The translations under genes were made by a program, and so were the position numbers. The notes below the pieces were generated by a model, which was given only the letters and a program-made list of their open reading frames with translations, had not been told where the DNA came from and searched no databases. From positions 1-25,122 of IMG/VR virus record IMGVR_UViG_3300008627_000052: a DNA stretch of 25,122 bases; one strand, written 5' to 3'. Position 1 is the first letter of the stretch, and each line of letters starts with the position of its first letter. Of the stretch, positions 1 through 7,848 are shown piece by piece. This stretch comes from a virus.

Positions 1-308
1 GCGATTGCCGCTGACGTACTGATGTGGTCGTTGGTGACTGAACCTTCGGCTGGCGTGATCGTCGTGCCGATGTCGTTGATGCCGATGACTTCTAACTTAT
101 CCGTGGATACCAGCGCTGACGTTAACGTAAGAGTTGTTCCTGAAACTGAATAAGCATCTTCTTGCTGCTTAACACCGTTGATCGTTACTATTAGACTCTG
201 CTCTGTAGGAGCCGTCCAGGTAAGGGTGTGAGTAGCACTAGTAGATCCTGTAACATCAAACCTACGTATGTCAGAAGCTTTTAGTTCCTTGGCGCCAATA
301 TATGACAT
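1..308 (-). CDS. Fibre-like virion protein, N-terminal part (runs off left edge)
   Basis: The minus frame opens at ATG 308-306 and is still open at base 1, giving about 102 residues. The start overlaps the stop of the upstream 107-aa gene as TAATG, which supports translational coupling and this start. The residues begin MSYIGAKELKASDIRRFDVT and continue with a Thr/Ser/Val-rich beta pattern that includes INGVKQ and VSGTTLTLTSA. Such starts are common in phage tail-fibre or virion decoration proteins, where an N-terminal beta domain attaches to the particle. It is the last visible gene of the late block. The C-terminal part, which would show receptor-binding domains, is outside the window, so fibre is an inference from composition and position. 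Confidence 0.6.
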   Translation of the reverse strand, partial: MSYIGAKELKASDIRRFDVTGSTSATHTLTWTAPTEQSLIVTINGVKQQEDAYSVSGTTLTLTSALVSTDKLEVIGINDIGTTITPAEGSVTNDHISTSAAI

Positions 309-631
309 TAGGTAATCTCCAGAATCCCCAATACTGCCTCTAAGTCGCTATCAACACTAGCCGTCATGTGAATATCCCCAGTTGCTTCTAGATCAATAGG
401 TTTGTCTAGAACTAGAGTAGAGTCGGCAGGTACTGGAACCGTCTTAGCTACGTGATAATAAGTATCACCAGAGGTTGCTCTAGCTTTGATGGTAACATCA
501 GCAGAGTTAACTCCGTCTATGTTACTTATGTAACACGAGTGAATAACAGATTGGGTTGCAGCTGGAGCGGTGTAAACAATACCGCCTGAAGCAGTTAACG
601 CCGCACCCTGGTTTTTAAAGGTGTTTGCCAT
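308..631 (-). CDS. Small virion-structural protein, unknown role (107 aa)
   Basis: This is a 107-aa product starting at ATG 631-629 with a consensus AGGAGG on the minus strand at 637-642. Its stop TAA (310-308) overlaps the next ATG. The sequence is low in charge and rich in Ala, Thr, Val and Ser, with alternating hydrophobic residues (for example ASGGIVYTAPAATQSVIHSC), so an all-beta fold is likely. It lies between the large fibre and a fibre-like gene. Small proteins of this kind near fibres are usually particle components such as decoration or fibre-attachment proteins. No specific family is recognised. That it is a real gene is well supported by the ribosome site, the coupling and the tight packing. 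Confidence 0.7.
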   Translation of the reverse strand: MANTFKNQGAALTASGGIVYTAPAATQSVIHSCYISNIDGVNSADVTIKARATSGDTYYHVAKTVPVPADSTLVLDKPIDLEATGDIHMTASVDSDLEAVLGILEIT

Positions 632-632
632 G

Positions 633-2261
633 TTAGCCTCCTAGTGCTATGGCCATTGCTACGGCGGTTCCAGCTGGATCGCCAGTTGATGGAACACTTG
701 CCCAAGTCCCGTCTCCTCTCCAAAAAGTGGTAGAGGAGGCGCTTGTTCCGCTATTTAAATTACTAACGCCAAGATTACCTGTTATTGACGAAGCTCCTAG
801 ATCTAATGCTAATTCTGTAGATTCTACAACAAGTCCACCGTTAGCTTTCAAATCCGTACTAAATTCTGTGCCGGTTAAATCCAAACCGTCGCCAGCAGTA
901 TAAGTGGTGTTAGTATCTGTAGCGGCTATTTCTATAGTGCCGGTTCCGTTAGTTATCGTAACGTTAGTCCCAGCAGTAAGAGTTGATTTAGCTAAAGTAT
1001 TACCGGTTGTGTTCCCAATCAGAAGCTGGCCGTTAGTATAAGTTGTCTGGCCAGTGCCGCCATGCGCTACAGAGACAGGTGTCGACAAGTTTAAAGTTAC
1101 CGCTCCTGATGTTCCGCCGCCAGTTAACCCTGTTCCAGCAGTTACCTCAGTGATATCACCGGTTGTTGGGGTTTCAGATTGCCAACCGTTGGTTGTATCG
1201 TAAGTAAGAACGTCTCCATCTGAGGGAGACATCGACGTGTAAACATCTGACAAACCCGTAATCGGAACAGATATATCACCTGTGCCGTCAAAACTAACGC
1301 CAGCAATATTTCTTGCCGTTTCAAGAGCGGTGGCTGTAGATGCGTTACCTGTTAAAGCTCCGGTAAACCCAGTGGATGTTACAGACGTTAGACCAGTGAT
1401 GGTGGTATCTAGATTTATAGTTACCGTACCGCTAGTTCCGCCACCGTTTAGGTTAGTGCCTGCTGTTACTCCCTCAATATCTCCTGTGAGTGTTTCTGCT
1501 TGCCAACCGTTGGTGGTGTCATATACCAAAGCTTGACCATCTGACGGGCTCATCGAGGAGTAAACATCAGAAAGATCTGTTATGCCTACCGTTGCAGAAG
1601 CTCCTAAAGCCACGGTTTGACCAGCAACAGTAACTGAACTATTTGCTAGAGAACTATTAGGAACACTAGATAACCCAAGGGTGATAGTTCCAGAAGATGT
1701 TATAGGAGATCCACTATCTACATCGATACCGTCTGTGCCGGCTATAGCAACACTTATAACACTACCTGCCCCAGCTGTGCTTGGTGCCCAATCTGTTCCT
1801 GACCAACTCAGAGTTTCTCCAGTAGACGGGGTTGTAGACGAAACATTAGATAAATCGGCAAGCGCTATATCTATGTTAGCTGTCCCGTCAAAACTGTTGC
1901 CAGCTATTGTTCTAGCAGTTTCTAAGGCCGTAGCAGTATCTGCGTTTCCTGTTAAATCTCCAGTAACATCACCTGTTACATCGCCAGTTAAATCTCCAAC
2001 AAAATCCGTAGATGTTACAGATACTAAACCCGTTAAGGTCGTGTCTAAAGCAACTGTAGTGTCGTAAGTAGAGGTGTTAACCGTTTCGGTGATATTTGAA
2101 CCACCTTTAACGCCCTCTAAAATATAGTTTTTAGCTGATCCTGCTGGAAGTCTGTTATCTGTTGAAGAATCTGCTATATGGAAATAATCATTCGCATCAT
2201 CTAGAGGACCCCCAGTGGGTCCAGACCTTGGGGTCATAGTTGGGACTGTAATAGTAGCCAT
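633..2261 (-). CDS. Repeat-rich tail fibre / collar-type protein (542 aa)
   Basis: This 542-aa protein is dominated by Gly, Thr, Ser, Asp and Asn with very few Lys, Arg or Cys, typical of elongated trimeric beta fibres. An internal module is duplicated: LTGLVSVTSTDF (76-87) against ITGLTSVTSTGF (288-299), ALETAR-IAG-SFDGT (112-127 and 312-327), and SDVY-SMSPSDG plus YDTTNGWQ (near 231-254 and 338-361). A GDVTGDVTGD-type run lies at 90-105. AHGGTG at 399-404 is a frequent phage-fibre motif, and GDGTWASV near 517-523 is also typical. The C-terminus ends in AMAIALGG, with no chaperone or lytic domain visible. It follows the adaptor gene by one base and is followed by the 107-aa gene. Receptor and host range cannot be read from it. 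Confidence 0.8.
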   Translation of the reverse strand: MATITVPTMTPRSGPTGGPLDDANDYFHIADSSTDNRLPAGSAKNYILEGVKGGSNITETVNTSTYDTTVALDTTLTGLVSVTSTDFVGDLTGDVTGDVTGDLTGNADTATALETARTIAGNSFDGTANIDIALADLSNVSSTTPSTGETLSWSGTDWAPSTAGAGSVISVAIAGTDGIDVDSGSPITSSGTITLGLSSVPNSSLANSSVTVAGQTVALGASATVGITDLSDVYSSMSPSDGQALVYDTTNGWQAETLTGDIEGVTAGTNLNGGGTSGTVTINLDTTITGLTSVTSTGFTGALTGNASTATALETARNIAGVSFDGTGDISVPITGLSDVYTSMSPSDGDVLTYDTTNGWQSETPTTGDITEVTAGTGLTGGGTSGAVTLNLSTPVSVAHGGTGQTTYTNGQLLIGNTTGNTLAKSTLTAGTNVTITNGTGTIEIAATDTNTTYTAGDGLDLTGTEFSTDLKANGGLVVESTELALDLGASSITGNLGVSNLNSGTSASSTTFWRGDGTWASVPSTGDPAGTAVAMAIALGG

Positions 2262-2262
2262 A

Positions 2263-3054
2263 TTAACTCGTCACTATATAGTCTGAGCCAGAACCAGCAT
2301 CTACCGTAGAGACGTAGGTTTTAGCAATGATTGATGCTATCTCGTACTGAGATTGCGTGGATATTTGCAGATCATTACCAGGATCAAGATAGAAGTTTGC
2401 AGTACGCTTAGAGTATCTGCGGAATGATCCGCCTCCCACGAGGCCGATTGTTTTGATTCTGCCTAGCAGCTGAGATAGCTGATTCGCGTATATTTCAAAA
2501 TCTGGCTGACGGTAGTGAGCTTTCATTGTCGCAAGAGAATGCAACAAGATAAGCTGAGGATTTACCGTAGCTGTGTCTGAGTCAGCGGAGAACGCGCTCA
2601 TGCCGGCATTATATTCTAGCCGGAATTTAGATGTGCTGTCGTTAGGAACTGGCCAAACTTCTATCTTAGCGGTTCCAGCATCATCAATAACATCCCACCT
2701 AACGGGATCCATTTGATTGAGAACGGGTAGATCGTTATGCCTATGAACCCCAATGCCGATTTGAAGTTCATAGAATCTACCAGTGCCTTGCCTCTGGATA
2801 GATACCGTTAAAGGTTTATATGGGTCACAGTCAGATGGAAAAGAATAGTAAGCGGTACCAGCAGTAGTGGTGCCTGGCGTGGTGTCATTTACTTTCTTAG
2901 TGAGTAGATCACCAAACTCGTAAAATAACTGGTCTTGAGCGCTTCTAAGGGCGGAATTTAATATATCTGCCTGCGCTATAGCCGCAGTTCCAGAAGCACT
3001 AAACCCCAGCCGTTGCGCTAGTTCTGTTCGTAGACTTAGAAGTGTTCTTGACAT
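2263..3054 (-). CDS. Head-tail adaptor (connector) protein (263 aa)
   Basis: The 263-aa product begins MSRTLLSLRTELAQRLGFSA, followed by a helical stretch (DILNSALRSAQDQLFYEFGD) and a beta-rich middle that includes YYSFPSDCD and KIEVWPVP. A late helix reads LLHSLATMKAHYRQPDFEIY. This N-helix, beta-core, C-helix layout, and its place after the capsid gene and before the fibre, match phage adaptor proteins that sit under the portal ring (SU10-type adaptor or gp6-like). The call rests on overall resemblance, not a unique motif. The start codon lies inside the 111-aa gene, overlapping it by 56 bases in another frame, with only AAAGGA directly before ATG. It is therefore probably expressed by coupling, and a slightly different start is possible. 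Confidence 0.6.
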   Translation of the reverse strand: MSRTLLSLRTELAQRLGFSASGTAAIAQADILNSALRSAQDQLFYEFGDLLTKKVNDTTPGTTTAGTAYYSFPSDCDPYKPLTVSIQRQGTGRFYELQIGIGVHRHNDLPVLNQMDPVRWDVIDDAGTAKIEVWPVPNDSTSKFRLEYNAGMSAFSADSDTATVNPQLILLHSLATMKAHYRQPDFEIYANQLSQLLGRIKTIGLVGGGSFRRYSKRTANFYLDPGNDLQISTQSQYEIASIIAKTYVSTVDAGSGSDYIVTS

Positions 3055-3334
3055 TCCTTTCTTTTGCCACTATTTCGTCAAGTTTGCTAGTCAAACCTTC
3101 TGGCGGTCTACCAAATACTGAAAGCGTGGCTCCTTCACCCCACTGGGTGCAGAGTCGAGTCCACTCTTCCTCTAAGCTATCGATATCGTATGTATCGCTA
3201 AGCTTTTCTTTGATGTTGATACTGGGACCATACCTCTCTAGATAGAACGGAAGTTCGTGAGAAGGTATTTTCTTAGAAGGTTTAGTAAACTGATCGTTAT
3301 CAATTTCGATCAAAATTCTAGGAACTTGGTACAT
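2999..3334 (-). CDS. Unknown late protein between capsid and adaptor (111 aa)
   Basis: The 111-aa product starts at ATG 3334-3332 with GGGAG five bases upstream (minus strand), just after the terminator that follows the capsid gene. The protein is hydrophilic, with an N-terminal beta segment (YQVPRILIEIDNDQFT) and charged helices (SLEEEWTRLCTQWGEG, LTSKLDEIVAKE). Its last 18 or so codons overlap the start of the adaptor gene in another frame. No family is recognised. A gene in this slot often encodes a small head protein or head-completion factor, but that is position alone. Both overlapping genes look real: one has a strong ribosome site, the other a recognisable product. Confidence 0.65.
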   Translation of the reverse strand: MYQVPRILIEIDNDQFTKPSKKIPSHELPFYLERYGPSINIKEKLSDTYDIDSLEEEWTRLCTQWGEGATLSVFGRPPEGLTSKLDEIVAKERNVKNTSKSTNRTSATAGV

Positions 3335-3347
3335 GTTTTCTCCCTAT

Positions 3348-3388
3348 AAAAAAAGAGGGTCGGGGGAGCGACCAGGCTCCCCCTTCCC
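3348..3388 (-). terminator. Rho-independent terminator after the major capsid gene
   Basis: On the minus strand, just downstream of the capsid stop, an 8-bp perfect stem (GGGGGAGC with GCTCCCCC, 3362-3383, six-base loop) extends across a 2-nt internal loop by three more G-C pairs. A run of seven T (3354-3348) follows after TC. It lies between the capsid gene and three or more further late genes, so it probably terminates only part of transcription and lets capsid mRNA exceed that for adaptor and fibre. Confidence 0.85.
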
Positions 3389-3396
3389 GCCAAGGT

Positions 3397-4581
3397 TTAA
3401 GCCACACTCCAGATAAGGCCATGGCAGTTCAGACGGTTAGCCGTCAAAGAACCGCGCCAGGTCATACCCCAGTAGTACTCATACTTGTTGTACTGCCGCG
3501 GCGGCTTTCTCGCAACCATATCATTGCCTTCGATAGGACGGAGGGCCATGTGATTGGTATTAATGAAGTAGCAGCGACGTTTCCAGTCATAAGTAGCTGA
3601 GCTATCTTTCGTTGTGCATCCACCATCGAACGTCGGATCCCAAAGGATCGGAACACCCTGGAAGTAAAGGCCGGTGAAAGTTCCACCGTTCTTGACCTCA
3701 ACAGAAGGATCCATGTGCCATGGCATCTGAGCCTGCTGAGTCGGCTGAACAGCATAGCGTGACACCGCAGATTCGGAAGCAGAGCGGAAGTAATCGATGA
3801 AGGTAGAACCAGCGACGATCAGATCAGGGCTTCCGCCGTTTTTCTGACATTCACGCCACATTTTCGTCATTTCATCGATAAGGGTTGCCTCTGTAACGCC
3901 GGTGCCAGTAGCGCCAGTGTCGTTCAGACCAGAGCCGTCGTTCCAGTGGTTGTTCCAGTAGTTGGAGCCAGTGTGAGCGGTTTTAGTAATACCGCCAACA
4001 GTGCTCGAAGTATCTTTGATATTGACAATGAAGTCAAGACCGTTGATAATACGACCACTCGAGCTCGAACCAGAACCGCCGGGATCGATAGTTCCGTCAA
4101 GGTGAAGCGAAAGATCGAGAATCTCTTCAAACCCAAGGCGCAGAGTTTCCATGCCTTCGTTGAAGATATTGGTTAGCTGGACGAGACCAGCAGAAGAAGA
4201 ATTCCGCGGTGCAGAATCCGTAACGATGATACCGTTACCGAGCAAGAAGTCTTCAGTGAAATAGAAACCATCGTGCGCCGAACACCACGGCCAGTACGCT
4301 TGGCGTACCGTATCGCGCGTATTGTAGGTGACAGTATCCGTAGTGTTTTTGGTAGTTGCATGTTCACCAAACCACTGGAAGTTGCTGTCATAGCCTGTTC
4401 GGATCTGCTCAACAATGTTCTCTTTACCACCGCCCCAAGGCTTCTTTTTAGAAGTCAGGGCTTTAAGCAGAGGACGTTCCTGAGCTACCTGATCGATAGG
4501 TTTGTTTTTCAGATAGTTCTGAAGAGCTACATAACCCAGCTGGGTAATATCATTACTGTTTAGGGCTGTATTCGTAGCCAT
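3397..4581 (-). CDS. Major capsid protein (394 aa)
   Basis: The 394-aa product forms the icosahedral shell. N-terminal sequence MATNTALNSNDITQLGYVAL is followed by a segment rich in aromatic and polar residues (KPWGGGKENIVEQIRTGYDS, NFQWFGEH). A central stretch EGMETLRLGFEEILDLSLHL resembles the long spine helix of HK97-fold capsids. The C-terminal half contains the pattern MWRECQKNGGSPDLIVAGST and ends in a Trp/Tyr-rich region (NKYEYYWGMTWRGSLTANRL), as in many phage capsids. Length and position immediately after a scaffold gene and before a strong terminator fit a highly expressed capsid gene. AGGA lies 9 bases before ATG. No cleavage site for a prohead protease is obvious and no protease gene is seen nearby. 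Confidence 0.85.
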   Translation of the reverse strand: MATNTALNSNDITQLGYVALQNYLKNKPIDQVAQERPLLKALTSKKKPWGGGKENIVEQIRTGYDSNFQWFGEHATTKNTTDTVTYNTRDTVRQAYWPWCSAHDGFYFTEDFLLGNGIIVTDSAPRNSSSAGLVQLTNIFNEGMETLRLGFEEILDLSLHLDGTIDPGGSGSSSSGRIINGLDFIVNIKDTSSTVGGITKTAHTGSNYWNNHWNDGSGLNDTGATGTGVTEATLIDEMTKMWRECQKNGGSPDLIVAGSTFIDYFRSASESAVSRYAVQPTQQAQMPWHMDPSVEVKNGGTFTGLYFQGVPILWDPTFDGGCTTKDSSATYDWKRRCYFINTNHMALRPIEGNDMVARKPPRQYNKYEYYWGMTWRGSLTANRLNCHGLIWSVA

Positions 4582-4685
4582 TTTTGATATTCCTCAAAAG
4601 GTTGTTAGTAGTACCGAAACAGGTTTGCCGCACGAATGCATTGTCTTGTGCTACTGAGTGAGCGGTGCTCAGCTATTACGCCCTT
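4582..4685 (-). promoter_or_regulatory. Leader between scaffold and capsid genes
   Basis: This 104-base non-coding gap is the largest within the core head cluster. It contains a small hairpin: GAGC-GGT-GCTC at 4660-4670, with an alternative CTGAG/CTCAG pairing at 4654-4672. The capsid ribosome site AGGA is at 4591-4594. No T-tract follows the hairpin, so it is not a convincing terminator. It may be an mRNA processing or stability site that separates capsid expression from scaffold expression. No clear promoter was recognised. Confidence 0.35.
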
Positions 4686-5786
4686 TTACCTGTTATGTAA
4701 TTGATCAAGATGGTATTGCAAAAACTCAGGCGTTACTTCTGCCTGCTTTAATTCGCTACCATCCACGTTGCCGCTACTTGAACTACTGGGTGCTAGGGGC
4801 CCAGAATTTTTACTAGCAGAAGTTCTATTTTTAGAGGCAAGCGACATTCCTCTAGTTAGAACCTCGTATTCGTTTTTGAGAAGAGGTAGCCAACTACTGG
4901 GATCAACTCCCGAATTTGCTATCTTTTCGCCGATATCCAACATTATATCACGTTTTGACTCAAAGTCAGCGTCTGATGTTTTTATACCCTCTTCCCAAGC
5001 TTTGATTTCATTATAAGCCCTTTCTTGATGTTGAGAAAAAGCTTGCTGCTGCTGATAACTTTCTTGGCTCTGCCTCTCGAACTCTTGTTTAGATTGATTC
5101 ATAGAATTCTGCTGAACCCTTTGTTGAGCTAATTTATTTGCCCAATCTTCGGACATTTCTAGGTTTTCTACAGCCTGAGATAAATCGTCGAAATCACCAA
5201 AAGAAGATTTATCGTTTTGAGCTTTGTCAGAAACTCCTAACCTTTCAGCTATAATGTTCGAGAACTCGTCTATTTTACTTAAGGCGGATCTAGCCTGTTC
5301 CCAATCCCCCGAATTAAGTGCTTTAAATACGTCTAGAGCGAAATTAAGCTGATCTGGCTGAGTTCCAGAACTTAAAACATGAGAAGCTACGGCCTCAGAA
5401 GGTTCTAGCTGTGATATTCTTTCTTCTAACTCTTTTGACCTAGAAACTAGATCTTTAAACCTTTCCTGAGCTTTAGGCTTAAGATTATTTAGAATCTCTT
5501 CGTCGCTAAGTTCTACCTCTGCAGTCTCTTCCGGCTTCTCTTCGGCTTTAGCCTCTACTTCTGGCTCGGGAGTTTTCTCCTCCTCCTTTTCAGGCTCTTC
5601 TTGTACCTCAGCTTTAGGTTCTTCTTCAGCTTTCTGCTCTTCCTGAGCCTCGTCAAAGGTTGGAGTGTTTAAATCTAATTCGTCTTCCTCCGTAGAGTTG
5701 TCTTCCTGCATCTCGTCAAAAGCTTTAGAAAGCACATCTTTGGTTGAGTCGAATAGTTCCTCGTTGCTTAGTTCAGGCTTAGCCAT
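4686..5786 (-). CDS. Capsid scaffolding protein (366 aa)
   Basis: The 366-aa protein has a very acidic, Glu/Lys/Pro-rich N-terminal third (residues about 25-95, many EE, KAEE and PE repeats). A helical middle contains NLKPKAQERFKDLVSRSKEL, and a Gln-rich coiled-coil segment lies near residues 215-260. The Ser-rich tail ends EVTPEFLQYHLDQLHNR. This composition, the predicted helicity and the position between portal and capsid are the hallmarks of internal scaffolds that organise capsid assembly and leave before DNA packaging. GGGAG lies five bases before ATG 5786. No protease domain is visible in the N-terminus, so scaffold removal would be by exit or by another protease. Confidence 0.8.
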   Translation of the reverse strand: MAKPELSNEELFDSTKDVLSKAFDEMQEDNSTEEDELDLNTPTFDEAQEEQKAEEEPKAEVQEEPEKEEEKTPEPEVEAKAEEKPEETAEVELSDEEILNNLKPKAQERFKDLVSRSKELEERISQLEPSEAVASHVLSSGTQPDQLNFALDVFKALNSGDWEQARSALSKIDEFSNIIAERLGVSDKAQNDKSSFGDFDDLSQAVENLEMSEDWANKLAQQRVQQNSMNQSKQEFERQSQESYQQQQAFSQHQERAYNEIKAWEEGIKTSDADFESKRDIMLDIGEKIANSGVDPSSWLPLLKNEYEVLTRGMSLASKNRTSASKNSGPLAPSSSSSGNVDGSELKQAEVTPEFLQYHLDQLHNR

Positions 5787-5796
5787 ATTTTCTCCC

Positions 5797-7848
5797 TTAG
5801 CTGTTCATATCTTCTGGGTTACGATATTGATTCCTTGATCGTTGATTAACCCTGTTTGCCGGAGCGTTTTCCTGTCTGACAAACTCAGGATTCGCCCTAC
5901 CTCCCGGCCCTTGAGCCGGTTGACCACCATACATATTACCGCCAACACCCATAGCTGCTTGAATCTGCTGATTCTGCATGGCATATTCCATAACATCCTG
6001 AGGAATAGGCGGAATAAACTTAGCCACGTCTATTCTCTCATCGAACCGCTTGAAAGTCTCTTTTACAAGGTTTATAAATGGGTTGAATTCATCAGGAATT
6101 CCTGACATGCGCATAGATTGTATAGCATCGATGTTCTGCATGATTATAGGCATCAATTCTATCCAGCGCATCTGCTCTGTATTCTTGTCTGGCATCTCTG
6201 TGCTGCCAGCCTTGATTTCAATATACGTGCGATCGTAAAGCGTTTGCTTATCAACTTGAGGCCAAAAAGCGTTCTGACCAGCTTCCTGTAATACCATCTC
6301 AGGAGACATTTCCTGCAACAATATTTCTGCGGAAAACGTAGCGACATCCTTTAGCCACTCCTCCAATAGATCAATTTTCTCTCCTACTCTAGTTGATAAA
6401 CCTTCTTGTAGGATGTTAGCTTCTGTAGCCGTTTTAGATTTAGCAACAGATCCTCTAGCTGCATCGCCCAGCCCGCTGATCCATTCGATATCCTGCCTAA
6501 TAGCAGATGTATCATAAATCATCGGGTTGAATGGTGGTGTAGATGCCGGCTGAAACACTGTATTAACCCCGGCTCCTGATGCATTAATCAGGGCTATATC
6601 TCCGATTGTAGCATTAGAGAACGTCTCGATATCTTCGTAGTTAATTCTACTAGAGTCTGCAACATAAAATGGTGCAGAAAGATCCCTATGCTTAGAAGCC
6701 TGAGTTCTGATAGTCATATACTCATCTTGAAGATTCTCAAGAAGATCAACATCAGATATAGGCCACTCTTCTCCATCTACCCAGTTAAGTCCCAATATAA
6801 AGAATGGGAACCAGCAATCACCCATCTTGTTAGGATGGAACGGTGTTTTAATATATGAGTCTCCGCCCTCAGCCCAAGTATATACGGTCTGGGTTATTTT
6901 GTCCCAATACTCCCAGATTGCTAATGCAACCGAAACATCCTCACCCTCTCCAACGTTAGAATCTTTTGTCAAACGCTGAGGAATACCATTTTGATTCCTA
7001 CGATAAGTAGTGAACTTTTCTATTTCTTCTTTAGAAAGTTGGAATCTAGCCATAACCTCTTTTGGAGTCATCCACGTTCTGTTGGCCATCCAACGCGCTT
7101 GCTTATAGTCTGATAAAGAGTCAAGAGAAGTATCCATCCTGAAATCTTCAGGTCGAACGTAACCAAGGTTTAACCCTTCCCTTCTCATGACGTTTACGTT
7201 TGCCTGCAAACTTTCAACGATCATGTTCTGCTCTTGAACTAAAGAATCTTTATCCTGCTCATCAACAGTATCTTCTTTTCTGATAGTATCTACTAGAGAC
7301 GCCAAAGTATCTTGAGCATCATCTAGTTGTCTACTTACCAAAGGATCTTTTATGTAATCTCTCTGGTATGTAACTTTGACAATACCAATCTTGCTTACCA
7401 TGCAAGATCTTAGTATCTGCTTTGATACCCTTTTTAGTTCAGCCTTATGAAGGCAGCTATTAAGAACTATTTGAAGAGTATTAGCAAATAGATCGGCAGT
7501 TCTGTATTCGTACCCAGAAGGATCTACATGCTCGTTTGGTTTTACCTGAATCTCTGGATTCTTGGCGTAAACGAGAGGTAAGATATTCTGAAGCGTTGCA
7601 TGGATGATGTTTCCCTTAATGATCCTGCCAGCTTCTTGGCTTGCCTGCCCAGGCGTAACAGTCTGAGAGCGCCAGGTTGTTCTTCCTAGAGCATATCTAC
7701 GACTGTGCTCTATTTCCCTATATCTCCGCTTCCATTTTCTATACGAAAGCCCGATATTGTTTTGAAACTCTCTGATTAACCCCTTTGAATTAGATGAAAC
7801 ATCAGGAGCTATCGTTGAGCTTGATGCGGAGATCTCTAGATCAGCCAT
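5797..7848 (-). CDS. Portal protein (683 aa)
   Basis: The 683-aa product is the dodecameric ring at the capsid vertex through which DNA enters and leaves. The N-terminal part (NNIGLSYRKWKRRYREIEHS, then GNIIHATLQNILPLVYAKNP with the E-I-Q-V-K-P strand) and the central segment (YFxxDSSxINYEDIETFSN-type) are typical of large podovirus-like portals. So is the later helical tail with EWLKDVATFSAEILLQEMSP. The C-terminus is Gln/Gly/Pro-rich (QGPGGRANPEFVRQ), probably a flexible barrel end. The start ATG overlaps the terminase stop by 8 bases, and scaffold follows 10 bases after the stop, so these three are surely co-translated. There is no catalytic motif, as expected for this family. Confidence 0.85.
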   Translation of the reverse strand: MADLEISASSSTIAPDVSSNSKGLIREFQNNIGLSYRKWKRRYREIEHSRRYALGRTTWRSQTVTPGQASQEAGRIIKGNIIHATLQNILPLVYAKNPEIQVKPNEHVDPSGYEYRTADLFANTLQIVLNSCLHKAELKRVSKQILRSCMVSKIGIVKVTYQRDYIKDPLVSRQLDDAQDTLASLVDTIRKEDTVDEQDKDSLVQEQNMIVESLQANVNVMRREGLNLGYVRPEDFRMDTSLDSLSDYKQARWMANRTWMTPKEVMARFQLSKEEIEKFTTYRRNQNGIPQRLTKDSNVGEGEDVSVALAIWEYWDKITQTVYTWAEGGDSYIKTPFHPNKMGDCWFPFFILGLNWVDGEEWPISDVDLLENLQDEYMTIRTQASKHRDLSAPFYVADSSRINYEDIETFSNATIGDIALINASGAGVNTVFQPASTPPFNPMIYDTSAIRQDIEWISGLGDAARGSVAKSKTATEANILQEGLSTRVGEKIDLLEEWLKDVATFSAEILLQEMSPEMVLQEAGQNAFWPQVDKQTLYDRTYIEIKAGSTEMPDKNTEQMRWIELMPIIMQNIDAIQSMRMSGIPDEFNPFINLVKETFKRFDERIDVAKFIPPIPQDVMEYAMQNQQIQAAMGVGGNMYGGQPAQGPGGRANPEFVRQENAPANRVNQRSRNQYRNPEDMNS

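Noticed and set aside
90-125. Scattered GCTGAC/CAGCGCTGAC sites in the fibre-like gene as more origin repeats
   Set aside because: Single short matches without the palindrome spacing, 17-mer or A/T-rich 8-mers seen at the two real clusters.
649-2067. Plus-strand frames opposite the fibre gene
   Set aside because: They arise from the repetitive low-complexity codons of the fibre on the other strand; they have no ribosome sites.
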